DNA of 64,000 bases from Sphingomonas folli (lineage in GTDB: Bacteria > Pseudomonadota > Alphaproteobacteria > Sphingomonadales > Sphingomonadaceae), in the NCBI RefSeq assembly GCF_019429525.1, contig NZ_JAHXZL010000004.1:310001-374000 (forward strand). Direction: 5' to 3'. Below the pieces are notes generated by a model, which ran no database searches, was not told the origin of the DNA, and was given only the letters and a program-made list of their open reading frames with translations. The position numbers and the translations under genes are program-made. This document shows positions 15,932-26,082 of the stretch, piece after piece; position 1 is the stretch's first letter; every line of letters starts with the position of its first letter.

Positions 15932-17251
15932 TCAGATCGCCGCCAGCGCCTGCTCCATGTCGGCGATCAGGTCGTCGGCATCCTCCACGCCGATCGAGAT
16001 CCGCACCAGATTGTCGGTGATCCCCAGCGCCTGCTTGCGCGCGTCGGGCACCGAGAGGTGGGTCATCGCCGCGGGATGGCTCGCCAGCGTCTCGGTGCCG
16101 CCCAGGCTGACCGCCAGCTTGGCGATCTTGAGCGAGTCGAGGAAGCGGAACGCCTCCGCCTCGCCGCCCTTGAGGTACAGCGAGAAGGTCGAGCCGCCGC
16201 CGGTGCAGTGGCGCCGATAGATGTCGGCCTGGCGTCCCTCCGCCTCGGCGAGGAAGCCGAGATAGCCGACATGCTCCACCTTGGGGTGGTCGCGCAGATA
16301 GGCGCACACCTTGGCGGCATTCTCGCCGGCGCGGCTCATCCGCAGCTCCAGCGTCTCGAGGCTGCGCAGCAGCATCCACGCGGTGTTGGGGTCGCAGATC
16401 GTGCCGATCGTGTTGCGCATCGCGCGGATCGTATCGATCACCGCCTTGGACCCCAGCACGCCGCCCGCGACCAGGTCGGAGTGGCCGCCGGCATATTTGG
16501 TGAGGCTGTAGACCACCACGTCGGCGCCGTGCTGGAGCGGCTGCGACCACAGCGGGCCGAGGAAGGTGTTGTCGATCGCGATCGGCGGCTTCTCCGCGGC
16601 GCTGTCCCAGATCGCGTCGCGGCTGGCGGCGACCGCCTCGACGTCGACCAGCGCGTTGGTCGGGTTCGCCGGGCTCTCCAGGTAGATCAGCGCGACGCGG
16701 CCGGAGGCGGCCTTGGACAGCACCGAGTCGATCTCCTCGCGCGTCGCGCCCGCGGGGAAGTCGAGCCAGTGGACGCCGAAGCGGCCGAGCACGCGCGCGA
16801 TCAGCGTCTCGGTCGCGGCGTAGAGCGGGCCCGAGTGGACGATCGTGTCGCCCGGCCGCACCAGCGAGAGGAACAAAGTGGCGATCGCGGCCATGCCGCT
16901 GGAGAAGGTCAGCGCGTCCTCGGCGCCCTCCCAGATGCCCAGCCGGTCCTCCAGTATCTCCTGGTTGGGGCCGTTGAAGCGCGAGTAGACCAGGCCCGCC
17001 GCGCCGCCGGGGCGCTTGCCGGTGACGCCCTCGAAATGGCGCTTGCCCGCCGCCGCGTTGGGGAAGACGAAGGTGGAGGTGAGGAACACCGGCGGCTTGA
17101 GCGCGCCCTCCGACAGCGTCGGGTCGTAGCCGTGACCCATCATCAGCGTCGCGGGCTTGAGCTTGCGGCCGCCGATCGCGTCGACCTCGGGCTTGGGCGA
17201 GACGCGGGTCTCGACCCCGGTCAGCTCCTGCTCAGTGGGTTCGTCGGCCAT
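15932..17251 (-). CDS. Cystathionine gamma-synthase family PLP enzyme
   Basis: A 439-residue fold-type I PLP enzyme of the Cys/Met metabolism family (trans-sulfuration or gamma-lyase chemistry on sulfur amino acids). Motifs: Y89-S90-R91 in VYSRFNGPN, SSGMAAIATL, the YLESPANPTN segment, IDNTFLGPLWSQPL and the PLP lysine Lys252 in SLTKYAGGHSD; SLGGTETLASHPA closes the active site. ATG at 17251 has AGGAG 10 bases upstream. Whether it is a synthase, beta/gamma-lyase or sulfhydrylase cannot be decided by reading. It precedes the ModE-like gene in the same direction. Confidence 0.88.
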   Translation of the reverse strand: MADEPTEQELTGVETRVSPKPEVDAIGGRKLKPATLMMGHGYDPTLSEGALKPPVFLTSTFVFPNAAAGKRHFEGVTGKRPGGAAGLVYSRFNGPNQEILEDRLGIWEGAEDALTFSSGMAAIATLFLSLVRPGDTIVHSGPLYAATETLIARVLGRFGVHWLDFPAGATREEIDSVLSKAASGRVALIYLESPANPTNALVDVEAVAASRDAIWDSAAEKPPIAIDNTFLGPLWSQPLQHGADVVVYSLTKYAGGHSDLVAGGVLGSKAVIDTIRAMRNTIGTICDPNTAWMLLRSLETLELRMSRAGENAAKVCAYLRDHPKVEHVGYLGFLAEAEGRQADIYRRHCTGGGSTFSLYLKGGEAEAFRFLDSLKIAKLAVSLGGTETLASHPAAMTHLSVPDARKQALGITDNLVRISIGVEDADDLIADMEQALAAI

Positions 17252-17271
17252 GCGATCGTCTCTCCTGATAC

Positions 17272-17664
17272 TTACGGCGCCCGATAGGGCACGAAAGCGC
17301 CGAGCGCGCAACTGCCCGTGGGGATCCGCGCGGGCAGATCGACCGTCTGCGCGATGTCGCCGCGGCACAGCCGTGTCTGGAACTGGCGCGTGACGAGCGC
17401 GTCGCCGCGGCGCACCCGCTCGCAGCCGCCGCCGGTCTCGCTGACATAGACCAGCTTGTTGCTCACCCGGTAGACCAGCTTGGTGCCATAGGCGGAGAGG
17501 TCGGGGCGCGTGAAGCGCGTGTCGATGCAATCCTGCGGCTTGCCCGCGGTCTTGCCGGCGACGAGCTTCTGATAGTCGGCGTCGGGGGCACGGTCGCGCG
17601 GGGCGGCGGCGATCGCGCCCGCGCTAAGCAACGCCACCGCGGCGAAGGTGGGGAGGAAACGCAT
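17272..17664 (-). CDS. Small exported protein with four cysteines (paralogue of the 47475-47861 protein)
   Basis: A 130-residue protein of unknown function. Signal peptide about residues 1-21. The mature part has four cysteines in the order QDCIDTRFT, GGGCERVRR, TRLCRGDIA and GSCALGAFVPY, with the segment LVYRVSNKLVYVS between the first two. The same framework (C...YRV...C...LC..DI...SC.L..F.P) is present in the protein at 47475-47861, so the two are divergent members of one family; it recalls the DUF6491-type secreted proteins of sphingomonads and xanthomonads, but that name is tentative. It precedes the PLP-enzyme gene by 20 bases, and may be co-transcribed. Confidence 0.75.
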   Translation of the reverse strand: MRFLPTFAAVALLSAGAIAAAPRDRAPDADYQKLVAGKTAGKPQDCIDTRFTRPDLSAYGTKLVYRVSNKLVYVSETGGGCERVRRGDALVTRQFQTRLCRGDIAQTVDLPARIPTGSCALGAFVPYRAP

Positions 17665-17792
17665 GACCTTACCTCGTTCGTCTCAGAAGCCCCCGCGGTC
17701 AGTATAACGCACGGAGCGGCGAGTCGGGAACAGCCCCGGCATGGCGCCAGTAGATCGCATCGCGCCGCTCCCTTGTCGCCATCGCGCCGAAC

Positions 17793-17870
17793 CGTGCTCC
17801 GGCGAACGCCGGAGCCCAGCGCCGCGGGGGCGGCACTCGTTGCCCTGGGCTCCTGCTCGCGCAGGAGCAC
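17793..17870. repeat. Bipartite inverted repeat, family D
   Basis: Arms at 17793-17819 and 17845-17870 are inverted copies of GTGCTCC...GGAGCCCAG, each with its own hairpin (CTCCGGCG...CGCCGGAG; CTCCTGC...GCAGGAG). Related copies are at 29232-29330 and 52744-52821. It sits in the 427-base divergent gap between the small secreted protein and a TonB receptor; the rest of the gap shows no gene. Confidence 0.72.
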
Positions 17871-18091
17871 ACGGGCGGTCTCAGCGACGGCGCAGGAGCG
17901 AGCGCCTCCGCCGAGAAATAGACCGCAACATTTCACGATGCCGACACAATCGCGCCCTAGCGCGAGGCTGGCGGGGGGAGCCGCATGGATCGAGGGGCCG
18001 CCAGGGGGCCTCGTGCGACGGTGAACCGGTGCGCCGACAGCGCCGCGGCGTCGCCCCATGCCTCTTGCCGCGAACAGACAAGAGGGAAGCC

Positions 18092-20422
18092 ATGCGTTCA
18101 TCGTCCAAGTCGATCCTGCTCGCCACCGCCGCCACCGGCCTCGTCGCGCTGGCCCAGCCCGCGCTGGCGCAGAACGTGCCCGCCGCCGCGACCGATACCA
18201 CCGGCGCGGGCAGCGACGCCGACGATGGCCTGGGCGAGGTGGTCGTGACCGCCGAGCGCCGCAGCGAGAACATCCAGCGCGTGCCCGTCTCGGTCGCGGT
18301 GGTCGACGGTGACTCGCTGCGCACCTTCCAGGCCGGCGGCGAGGATTCGCTGGCGCTCGCCGGCCGCGTCCCCGGCCTCTACGCCGAGACCACCACGGGC
18401 CGCATCTTCCCGCGCTTCTACATCCGTGGCCTGGGCAACATCGACTTCTACCTCGGCGCGTCGCAGCCGGTGTCGATCATCCAGGACGACATCGTGCTCG
18501 AGCACGTCGTGCTGAAGTCCAACCCGGTCTATGACGTCGCCAACGTCGAGGTCCTGCGCGGCCCCCAGGGCTCGCTGTTCGGGCGCAACACCACCGCCGG
18601 CATCATCAAGTTCGACACGATCCGCCCGGGCCAGACGTGGAGCAGCCGCTTCAACGCGTCCTACGGCAGCTACAACACCGTCACCTTCGACGGCGGCGTC
18701 GGCGGCCCGATCGTGCAGGACAAGATCGCGATCCGCCTCTCCGGCCTGTACCAGCACCGCGACGATTGGGTCGACAACACCTTCACCGGCACCGGCGCGG
18801 ACGGCACGCGCGGCGGGCGCGATCAGCTCGGCGGCTTCGACGAGCGCGACGCGCGGCTCCAGCTGCTGTTCACCCCGACCGAGGACCTGTCGGTCAACGT
18901 CTCGGGCCACGTCCGCTCGTACGAGGGCACGTCGACGATCTTCCACCGCGGCGCGCTGCTGCGCGGGCAGAACAACATCAACCGGGAGCCGCGCGACCGC
19001 ATCGCGCTCGACGAGGCCGACGGCAACCCGCAGGCCTACAAGACCTATGGCGGCTCGGTGAACGCCGCCTGGGATTTCGGCGCGGCGACGCTGACCTCGA
19101 TCACCGGCTATGAGACCACCTCGGGCTACAGCCGCGGCGACACCGACGGCGGGGCGGCGGTGAACTTCGGCGGCGTCGGCTTCGGCGAGAGCGAGGGCCG
19201 CATCCGCGACCTCGACCAGTGGACCCAGGAGCTGCGCCTCGCGAGCAGCGGCGACGGCGCGTTCAAATGGCAGTTCGGCGGCTTCTACTTCGACAGCCGC
19301 GACGTCACTGACTTCTACCAGCGCGGCTATTTCCTGCTGCCGACCGCGGCCGGCTACAACCCGAACAACTGGGTGCGGCTGCACAACGTCAACACCAGCT
19401 GGGCGGTGTTCGGCCAGGCGAGCTACCGCCTCGCCGACCGGCTGACGCTGACCGCGGGCGCGCGCTACACCGAGGACGACAAGCGCACCGAGCTGGTCCG
19501 CTCGGGCCGCAACGCCGCGGGCACCACCGAGACCTTCCCGGCGAGCGCGCCGCGCACGGTCAAGCTGACCGGCAAGGAGCCGAGCTGGGACGTCTCGGCG
19601 CTGTACGAGCTGGACGACGCCACCAGCGTCTACGCCCGTGTCGCGCGTGGCTTCCGCGGGCCGACGATCCAGGGGCGCTCGGCGGTGTTCAACACTCCCT
19701 TCACCACCGCCGACTCGGAGACGATCATGTCGTACGAGGCGGGCGTGAAGACGCGGCCGACGAGCAACCTGCGCCTCAACGCCACCGCCTTCACCTATCG
19801 GGTGAGCGACATCCAGCTCAACGGCAACGACGCCAACGGCAACGGCGTGCTGTTCAACGCCGACCACGCCAACGCCTATGGCATGGAGGCCGAGCTGGAG
19901 TGGCGGCCGATCCGCAACATCACCTTCTCGCTCGGCGGCAGTGCGATCCACACCGAGATCAAGGACAAGCGCGTCTACGCCCAGGTCTGCGCCTTCGGCG
20001 GCGCGGTGACCTGCACGGTGCAGGATCCGACGATCACGCGCACGATCTTCGGCGCGCCCGCGGTGCTGGCGCAGATCGACGGCAACCCGCTGCCCAACGC
20101 CCCGCGCTGGCAGCTCGACGCCGCGGTTCGCTACGACATCCCGCTGACGAACGAGGGCAATCTGTTCGTCTCGAGCGATCTCAACGTGCAGGGCTACACC
20201 AACCTGGTGCTGTACAAGACGCGCGAGTTCTATGCCGACGGCAACCTCGAGCTGGGGCTCAAGGTCGGCTACACGACGGCGGACGGCAAATATGAGATCG
20301 CCGCCTTCGCGCGCAACATCACCGACGAGAAGAACCTGAAGGGCGTGATCGAGAACTACAACGCCGCGGTGTTCAACGAGCCGCGCGTGGTGGGCGTGTC
20401 GATCGCCGGCCGCTTCAACTGA
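18092..20422 (+). CDS. TonB-dependent receptor (large, sphingomonad type)
   Basis: A 776-residue outer-membrane receptor. The ATG at 18092 follows AGAGGGA. Signal peptide ends at about residue 26 (QPALA), then an Asp-rich linker and EVVVTAERRSENIQ. The plug contains FPRFYIRGLGN, VSIIQDDIVLEH and VEVLRGPQGSLFGRNTTAGIIKF. The barrel ends VVGVSIAGRFN. This belongs to the FecA/CirA-like receptors that sphingomonads carry in large numbers, often for plant-derived or aromatic compounds; the ligand is not inferable here. A strong GC hairpin follows. Confidence 0.94.
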   Translation: MRSSSKSILLATAATGLVALAQPALAQNVPAAATDTTGAGSDADDGLGEVVVTAERRSENIQRVPVSVAVVDGDSLRTFQAGGEDSLALAGRVPGLYAETTTGRIFPRFYIRGLGNIDFYLGASQPVSIIQDDIVLEHVVLKSNPVYDVANVEVLRGPQGSLFGRNTTAGIIKFDTIRPGQTWSSRFNASYGSYNTVTFDGGVGGPIVQDKIAIRLSGLYQHRDDWVDNTFTGTGADGTRGGRDQLGGFDERDARLQLLFTPTEDLSVNVSGHVRSYEGTSTIFHRGALLRGQNNINREPRDRIALDEADGNPQAYKTYGGSVNAAWDFGAATLTSITGYETTSGYSRGDTDGGAAVNFGGVGFGESEGRIRDLDQWTQELRLASSGDGAFKWQFGGFYFDSRDVTDFYQRGYFLLPTAAGYNPNNWVRLHNVNTSWAVFGQASYRLADRLTLTAGARYTEDDKRTELVRSGRNAAGTTETFPASAPRTVKLTGKEPSWDVSALYELDDATSVYARVARGFRGPTIQGRSAVFNTPFTTADSETIMSYEAGVKTRPTSNLRLNATAFTYRVSDIQLNGNDANGNGVLFNADHANAYGMEAELEWRPIRNITFSLGGSAIHTEIKDKRVYAQVCAFGGAVTCTVQDPTITRTIFGAPAVLAQIDGNPLPNAPRWQLDAAVRYDIPLTNEGNLFVSSDLNVQGYTNLVLYKTREFYADGNLELGLKVGYTTADGKYEIAAFARNITDEKNLKGVIENYNAAVFNEPRVVGVSIAGRFN

Positions 20423-20429
20423 GGGTCAC

Positions 20430-20459
20430 GCGGGCGGGGGCGGCCGCGCCCCCGCCCGC
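20430..20459 (+). terminator. Terminator-like hairpin after TonB receptor
   Basis: A perfect 13-bp GC stem (20430-20442 with 20447-20459) and 4-base loop, 8 bases after the receptor stop. No T run follows, so it may act with Rho or as an mRNA-end stabiliser between convergent genes. Confidence 0.5.
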
Positions 20460-20515
20460 GCCACGGCGGTCTCACCGGCGCGCGGCGGCCGCGACCCCGC
20501 TCGAACTCCGGCCCC

Positions 20516-23500
20516 TCACTCTGCGGGGCTGGTGCCGTCCTCGTGGAAGCCGATGCGCCCCGGCGGCGCGGGGATGGCGGGGTGCGGCGCGTGCTCGATC
20601 AGCGTGCCCTCGTCTCCGGGGCGATAGGTGAGCAGGCGCCGGCCCAGCCACGGGCCGACGCGGCGCTCCACCCCGATCGCCAGCGAGAAGGCGGCGGGCA
20701 CGATCAGCAGCGTCAGCATGGTCGAGACGGTCAGCCCGCCGATCACCACGATCCCCATCGGCGCGCGCCACGCGCCGTCGCCCGAGAGCGACAAAGCCGT
20801 CGGCACCATGCCCGCGACCATGGCCACCGTCGTCATCACGATCGGCTGCGCGCGCTTCCGTCCGGCGTCGACGATCGCGGCATAGGGCGCCACGCCCGCG
20901 GCCATCTCCTCCAGCGCGAAGTCGATCAGCAGGATCGAGTTCTTGGCGACGATGCCGAGCAGCATCAGCAGCCCGATGAACACCGGCATCGACAGCGCGT
21001 CGCCCGAGATCAGCAGCGCGAGCAGCCCGCCCAGCGGCGCCAGCAGCAGCGAGCCCATGTTGACGAGCGGCGGCAGCAGCCGGCGGTACAGCAGCACCAG
21101 CACCGAGAAGACCAGGAACACGCCCGACACCACCGCGGTGACGAAGTTCATCAGCATCTCGAGCTGCCACTTGGCCTGGCCGACGTTGAGCTCCTGCACG
21201 CCCACCGGCAGCGACTTCATCGACGGCAGCTGCTTGATCTTGGGCAAGGCGACGCTGGTCGCGACGCCCGGCTGGAGGTCGGCGCCGATGGTGAGCTGGC
21301 GCTGCTGGTTGATCCGCTGGATGCGGGTCGGGCCCGAGCCGAAGCCGATCTCGGCGACGAGATTGAGCGGCACCGAGCCGCCGCTCTGCGTCTGCACCGG
21401 CAGGTTCTCGATCGTCGCCAACCGCGAGCGCGAGCTCTGCTCGAGCGCGACGCGGATCGGGATCTGCCGGTCGCTCAGCGAGAAGCGCGCGCTGTTCTGA
21501 TCGATGTCGCCGATCGTCGCGATGCGGATCGCGCTCGACAGCGCCGCGGTGGTCACGCCCAGGTTGGCGGCGAGGTCGAGCCGCGGCTTGATGATGATCT
21601 CGGGCCGGTTGAGGTCACCGGCGATGCGCGGCGCGATCAGCCCCGGCATCTTCGCCATGTCCTGCACGACGCGGTCGGCGGCCTGGCGCAGCACGACCGG
21701 GTCGTCGCCGCCGAGCGTCACCGAGATGTCGCGATTGTTGTCGCCGAAGCCGAACTGCGACTGGAAGTTGACCCGCGCGTCCGCGATCTTGGCGAGCTCC
21801 GGCGCGAGGGCGCGCTCGAACTCGGTCGAGGTCTTCTCGCGCTTCTCGCGCAGCTGCGCGGTGACGCGGCCCGATCCCACCAAGGTGCGGGTGTAGACGC
21901 TCTCCACCTCGGGCTGTTTGCGGATCAGCTCATAGACCTGGTCGACCACGCCCTGGGTGGTCTCCAGCGTGCTGCCCGGCGGCATGGTGATCGTCACCGT
22001 GCTGCGCGGCTGGTCCGACGCGGGCTGGAACGACATCGGGATCTGCGTGAACAGGAAGAGCGTGAAGAGGAACGCGCCCACCCCCATCATCACCACCCAC
22101 AGGCGATGATCGCGCCAATAGCCGAGCGCGCGATGCACCCCGCCCCTGGCGCGCGCCGCGGGCGCGCCGCCCTCGTCGAGCGTCCAGGCGAGCACGCGCT
22201 GGTAGAAGCTCATCACCGGCCCGCCGCCATGCTCGACATGGCCGCCGGCGCGCAGGAAATAGGCCGCGATCATCGGCGTGATCAGCCGCGCGACGGCGAG
22301 GCTCATCAGCACCGCCACCACCACGGTGAGGCCGAAATTCTTGAAGAACTGGCCCGAGATGCCGGGCATCAGCCCGACCGGCAGGAACACCCCGACGATC
22401 GCCATCGTCGTCGCCAGCACCGCGAGACCGATCTCGTCGGCGGCGTCGATCGCCGCCTGATAGGCCGTCTTGCCCATGCGCATGTGGCGGACGATGTTCT
22501 CGATCTCGACGATCGCGTCGTCCACCAGCACGCCCGCCACGAGGCTCAGCGCGAGCATCGTCATCTCGTTGAGCGTGAAGTTCATGAGCTCCATGAACCA
22601 GAAGGTCGGGATCGCCGAGAGCGGGATCGCCAGCGCCGAGATCACCGTCGCGCGCCAGTCACGCAGGAACAGGAACACGACGACGACGGCGAGGATGGCC
22701 CCTTCCAGCATCGCATGGATCGCCGACTTATACTGCTCCAGCGGGTATTTGGAGCCGTCGACGCGGAGCCGGAACTTGACCCGGGGGTTGCGCTTCTCGA
22801 GTTCCTCGAGCTTCTTCTTGCCCTCGCGGAAGACGGTGACGTCGGACGACCCCTTGGCGCGCTTGAAGTCGAAGCTCAGCACCGGCTTGCCGTCGACCGC
22901 CGCGGCGGAGCGCTGCTCGGCGTAGAGGTCGCGTACCGTGGCGACGTCGGCGAGGCGGATGGTGCGGCCGTCGCCGACGTTGATCTGGGTCTGGCCCAGG
23001 TCATAGGCGGTGCGCGCGTTGCCGAGCACGCGGACCGACTGTTCGGCGCCCGCGATCTCGGCGCGGCCGCCCGGCGCGTCGAGGTTCACCTGGCGCAGCT
23101 GCTGGTTGATCTGGCTCGCGGTCAGCCCCTGCGCCGCCAGCCGCGCGGGATCGAGGATCACGCGGATCTCGCGGCTGACGCCGCCGTTGCGCTCCACCCC
23201 GCCCATACCGGGAACGGAGAGCAGCTCCTTAGTCACCGTATTGTCGATGTACCAGCTGAGCTGCTCGATCGTCATGTCGGTGGCGATCGCGCTGTAGCTG
23301 CCGAGATCATTGTCGTTGATCTTCACGCGGCTGACCTGGGGCTCGAGGATACCCTCGGGCAGGTTGCCGCGGATCTGCGTGATCGCGTCGCGCGACTCGT
23401 TGACCGCGCGGTCGACCGACTGGCCGATCGCCATCTGCACGATCGTGGTGGAATTGCCCTCGGACACGAACGACTGGATCTCGTCGACCCCCTCGAGCGT

Positions 23501-23725
23501 GCGCACCGCGGCCTCGACCCGCTGCGTCACCTGGGTCTCGAGCTCGCTCGGCGCCGCGCCCGGCTGGGTGATGGTGATCGACACCGCCGGGAAATCGATG
23601 TCCGGCGAGTCGTTGATGTCCATGCGGATGAAGCTGACGATCCCCGCGACCGTCAGCATCACGAACAGGACGATCGCCGGCACCGGGTTGCGGATCGACC
23701 AGGCGGAGATGTTGCGAAAGCCCAT
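20516..23725 (-). CDS. RND efflux pump inner-membrane subunit (HAE1/AcrB type)
   Basis: A 1069-residue proton-driven exporter subunit. The N-terminus [24 protein letters not shown] starts TM1; the large periplasmic loops and twelve membrane segments follow the AcrB plan. TM4 holds the proton-relay pair in [14 protein letters not shown]; the second half has [13 protein letters not shown] and [19 protein letters not shown]. Length is normal. The adaptor gene lies 15 bases upstream on the same strand. No outer-membrane factor is in the operon, so a TolC-like channel elsewhere is assumed. Substrate unknown. Confidence 0.95.
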   Translation of the reverse strand: MGFRNISAWSIRNPVPAIVLFVMLTVAGIVSFIRMDINDSPDIDFPAVSITITQPGAAPSELETQVTQRVEAAVRTLEGVDEIQSFVSEGNSTTIVQMAIGQSVDRAVNESRDAITQIRGNLPEGILEPQVSRVKINDNDLGSYSAIATDMTIEQLSWYIDNTVTKELLSVPGMGGVERNGGVSREIRVILDPARLAAQGLTASQINQQLRQVNLDAPGGRAEIAGAEQSVRVLGNARTAYDLGQTQINVGDGRTIRLADVATVRDLYAEQRSAAAVDGKPVLSFDFKRAKGSSDVTVFREGKKKLEELEKRNPRVKFRLRVDGSKYPLEQYKSAIHAMLEGAILAVVVVFLFLRDWRATVISALAIPLSAIPTFWFMELMNFTLNEMTMLALSLVAGVLVDDAIVEIENIVRHMRMGKTAYQAAIDAADEIGLAVLATTMAIVGVFLPVGLMPGISGQFFKNFGLTVVVAVLMSLAVARLITPMIAAYFLRAGGHVEHGGGPVMSFYQRVLAWTLDEGGAPAARARGGVHRALGYWRDHRLWVVMMGVGAFLFTLFLFTQIPMSFQPASDQPRSTVTITMPPGSTLETTQGVVDQVYELIRKQPEVESVYTRTLVGSGRVTAQLREKREKTSTEFERALAPELAKIADARVNFQSQFGFGDNNRDISVTLGGDDPVVLRQAADRVVQDMAKMPGLIAPRIAGDLNRPEIIIKPRLDLAANLGVTTAALSSAIRIATIGDIDQNSARFSLSDRQIPIRVALEQSSRSRLATIENLPVQTQSGGSVPLNLVAEIGFGSGPTRIQRINQQRQLTIGADLQPGVATSVALPKIKQLPSMKSLPVGVQELNVGQAKWQLEMLMNFVTAVVSGVFLVFSVLVLLYRRLLPPLVNMGSLLLAPLGGLLALLISGDALSMPVFIGLLMLLGIVAKNSILLIDFALEEMAAGVAPYAAIVDAGRKRAQPIVMTTVAMVAGMVPTALSLSGDGAWRAPMGIVVIGGLTVSTMLTLLIVPAAFSLAIGVERRVGPWLGRRLLTYRPGDEGTLIEHAPHPAIPAPPGRIGFHEDGTSPAE

Positions 23726-23740
23726 GGACCTGATCTCGCT

Positions 23741-24910
23741 CTACTGGGCCGCGACCCGCGCCCGCACCGGTTTGACCTTCTGGCCCGGGTTGAGGAACGC
23801 GCCCGCCGACTGCACCACGCGCTCGTCGCCCTTGAGCCCGCTGGCGATCGCGACCCGATCCTCGGTCACCGTGCCGAGCTTCACGTCGCGCCGCTGCGCG
23901 CGATTCTCGGCATCGAGGACGTACACGTAATTGCCGCGGTCGTCGCTCAGCAAAGCGGACTGCGGCAGCGACGGTTCGCTCTCCGCTCCCGCGGTGATCG
24001 TCGCCGAGGCGAAACCGCCCGGGCGCAGCGCGGGGTCGTAGCTTAGCTGGATGCGGGCGATGCCCTGCCGCGTCTGGGTGTCGATCACCGGCGCGATCTG
24101 CCAGACGAACCCGGCGAAGGAGCGCGAGTCGCCGACCGGCGTCACCTTGGCCGCGGAGCCGACGCGGACGCCCTGCAGGTCGTTCTCGGCCAGCTGCGCG
24201 CGCATCTCCATCTCGCCGTCGCGCGCCATGCGGAACAGCGTCCCCGAGGCCGAGCTGACGATCTGCCCCGGCTCGACGCCGCGCGTCAGGATCAGCCCCT
24301 TGGCGGGGGCGCGGATATCGAGTCGGGCGTTGCGCGCGCGCTGCTCCGAATAGGTCGCGCCCGCCACCTTGAGCCGTGCCGCGGCGGCGTCGCGCGTCGC
24401 GATGCGGCGCTGCACGTCGGCCTTGGAGATGAAGCCGCGGTCGACCAGGCTCTGCGCGCGCTCCAGCTCGGCCTGCGCCAGCACCAGATCGGAGCGCGCC
24501 ACCGCGATCTGCGAGGCGAGCGACTCGGCGGTCTGCACCTGGACCGAGCGGTCGATCGTGGCGAGCACCTGCCCGGCCTGGACCCACTGGCCGGGCTCGA
24601 CCAGCACGCGGCTGACCATGCCGCCCTCGCCCGCGACGCCGACCGGCATCTCGCGCTTGGCGGCGAGCGAGCCCGTCGCGCTGACCTGGCGCGCCACCGC
24701 CGCGGCGCCCGGCACCAGCACGGTCACGGTCGGCGCCTGGTCGGCCGGCGCGGCGTGCGGCGCGTCCTTGTGGCGGGTGAGGAAATAGCCGGCGAGCGCG
24801 GCGGCCAGCAGCGCGATGCCGGCGATCAGGATCCAGCGGCGGCGACGCCGCGGCGTGCCATCCTCGATCATCAGCTGCTCGCCCTGCAGAGTACCAGCCT
24901 CGTACGTCAT
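23741..24910 (-). CDS. RND periplasmic adaptor (membrane fusion protein)
   Basis: A 389-residue adaptor that joins the RND pump to an outer-membrane channel. An N-terminal membrane anchor (residues about 25-46, RRRRWILIAGIALLAAALAGYF) is followed by the lipoyl/barrel-sandwich half MPVGVAGEGGMVSRVLVEPGQWVQAGQVLATID, a helical hairpin (QTAESLASQIAVARSDL onward), the second lipoyl half LDIRAPAKGLI, and beta-barrel and membrane-proximal domains. ATG at 24910 has GGAGGGGG about 5 bases upstream; an internal ATG 13 codons later is a weaker alternative. First gene of the pump operon, divergent from the SIMPL gene. Confidence 0.93.
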   Translation of the reverse strand: MTYEAGTLQGEQLMIEDGTPRRRRRWILIAGIALLAAALAGYFLTRHKDAPHAAPADQAPTVTVLVPGAAAVARQVSATGSLAAKREMPVGVAGEGGMVSRVLVEPGQWVQAGQVLATIDRSVQVQTAESLASQIAVARSDLVLAQAELERAQSLVDRGFISKADVQRRIATRDAAAARLKVAGATYSEQRARNARLDIRAPAKGLILTRGVEPGQIVSSASGTLFRMARDGEMEMRAQLAENDLQGVRVGSAAKVTPVGDSRSFAGFVWQIAPVIDTQTRQGIARIQLSYDPALRPGGFASATITAGAESEPSLPQSALLSDDRGNYVYVLDAENRAQRRDVKLGTVTEDRVAIASGLKGDERVVQSAGAFLNPGQKVKPVRARVAAQ

Positions 24911-25079
24911 CCAACCCCCTCCGGCCGGCGTGTATTACCTGCATACATCACCGCGTACAAGTCCGGCGCTGCCCGAGCGCGACATTTTGTGCAAGCGACA
25001 ACGTAGTTTATCGCGTTCAGCTTGCGTTCCATCGCGGTCCAACACAGCGCAAGTCGTTGAACCACGGGAGACTGAGAAG

Positions 25080-25808
25080 ATGAATCGGGCATTGGTTAGC
25101 TTGGCGCTATCGGTCGCTATGCTACCCGTTACGGCGAGCGCGCAAACGCCGCTGCCGATGGCGACGGTGGTGCCCGAGGGCACGATCCTCGACGTCACCG
25201 CGGTCGGCAAGGTGTCGCGCGTGCCCGATCTCGCCACCGTGCGCGCCGGGGTGGTGACGCAGGACGCGGTCGCCGCGACCGCGATGCAACAGAACGCCGA
25301 TCGCATGGCCGCGGTGGTCGCCGCGCTGAAGAAGGCCGGGATCGCACCGCGCGACATCGCCACCAGCCGCGTCGCGCTCTCGCCGCAATATCGCTACGCC
25401 GAGAACCAGCCGCCCGCGATCACCGGCTATCAGGCGAGCAACGCGGTGACGGTGCGCTTCCGCGACGTTGCCCAGGCAGGACCGGTGCTCGACGCGTTAG
25501 TGCGCGCCGGCGTCAACCAGATCGACGGGCCGACGCTGTCGCTCGCCGACGCGGCGGGGGCGCTCGACGAGGCGCGCGCCGACGCGGTGGCGCGCGCTCG
25601 GGCACGCGCGACGCTCTATGCCAAGGCGGCGGGGCTGACCGTGACGCGGATCGTGTCGATCGGCGAGGCCGGCGAGAGCGACGGTGAGCCGCCGCGGCCG
25701 TTCGCGCAGATGCGCATGGCGGCGGCACCCGCGGCCGCGGACAGCGCGGTCCTGCCGGGCGAGAGCGAGCTGAGCGCGACGCTCAACGTGCGTTTCCTGC
25801 TGAAGTGA
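25080..25808 (+). CDS. SIMPL domain (DUF541) periplasmic protein
   Basis: A 242-residue exported protein. Signal peptide about 1-21 (VTASA/Q), then the SIMPL/DUF541 core: ILDVTAVGKVSRVPDLATVRAGVVTQ, GIAPRDIATSRVALSPQY, ITGYQASNAVTVRFRD and LDEARADAVARARARATLYAKAAG. The family forms oligomeric periplasmic assemblies; E. coli YggE is linked to oxidative stress tolerance. Start ATG 25080 follows GGGAGAC. Divergent from the RND adaptor across 169 AT-richer bases, so common regulation is possible. Confidence 0.9.
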   Translation: MNRALVSLALSVAMLPVTASAQTPLPMATVVPEGTILDVTAVGKVSRVPDLATVRAGVVTQDAVAATAMQQNADRMAAVVAALKKAGIAPRDIATSRVALSPQYRYAENQPPAITGYQASNAVTVRFRDVAQAGPVLDALVRAGVNQIDGPTLSLADAAGALDEARADAVARARARATLYAKAAGLTVTRIVSIGEAGESDGEPPRPFAQMRMAAAPAAADSAVLPGESELSATLNVRFLLK

Positions 25809-25835
25809 GGGGTGCTTGAGGCCAGGGCGCCACAC

Positions 25836-25984
25836 GATCCTCCCCCGCACGGGAGGGGGACCACCGGCCACAGGCCGGTGGCGGAGGGGGGCCTCTACGA
25901 GCGCTGCGCTGCGTGGCGAGCCCCCCCTCCACCGCCGCGCTAGCGCGCTGCGATCCCCCTCCCCGCCATGCGGGTAGGATCTAG
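25836..25984. repeat. Long bipartite inverted repeat, family C
   Basis: About 149 bases, starting GATCCTCCCCCGC and ending GTAGGATCTAG, with both halves built of GGAGGGGGACC / GGTCCCCCTCC type arms around inner palindromes. Related copies lie at 36731-36874 and 37909-38047, and fragments near 29075 and 62585. It lies in the convergent gap after the SIMPL gene. Confidence 0.78.
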
Positions 25985-26000
25985 CCGTTCTCCTACGAAA

Positions 26001-26032
26001 GAGGCGGCCGCCCCGCGTGGGGCGACCGCCTC
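26001..26032 (-). terminator. Probable intrinsic terminator of the GlsB-family gene
   Basis: A 14-base stem with one mismatch (GAGGCGG.CGCCCC) and GCGT loop; on the minus strand it is followed by TTTC. It lies 50 bases beyond the stop of the 26083-26340 gene and could serve both convergent genes. Confidence 0.55.
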
Positions 26033-26082
26033 GGTCAGCTCAGCGCGCGCCGCAGGTGCGGCGCCGGTTCAGCGTCGTCCGC

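Noticed and set aside
15906..17300. SAM or cobalamin riboswitch before the cystathionine-family gene
   Set aside because: Only 20 bases separate it from the upstream small gene, and no riboswitch core was recognised there or upstream of that gene.
20543..24046. An open frame of 1167 codons on the plus strand, opposite the RND pump and adaptor genes
   Set aside because: It is the antisense shadow of a very GC-rich gene: His/Arg/Asp-rich, no domain, and the minus strand carries complete RND motifs.
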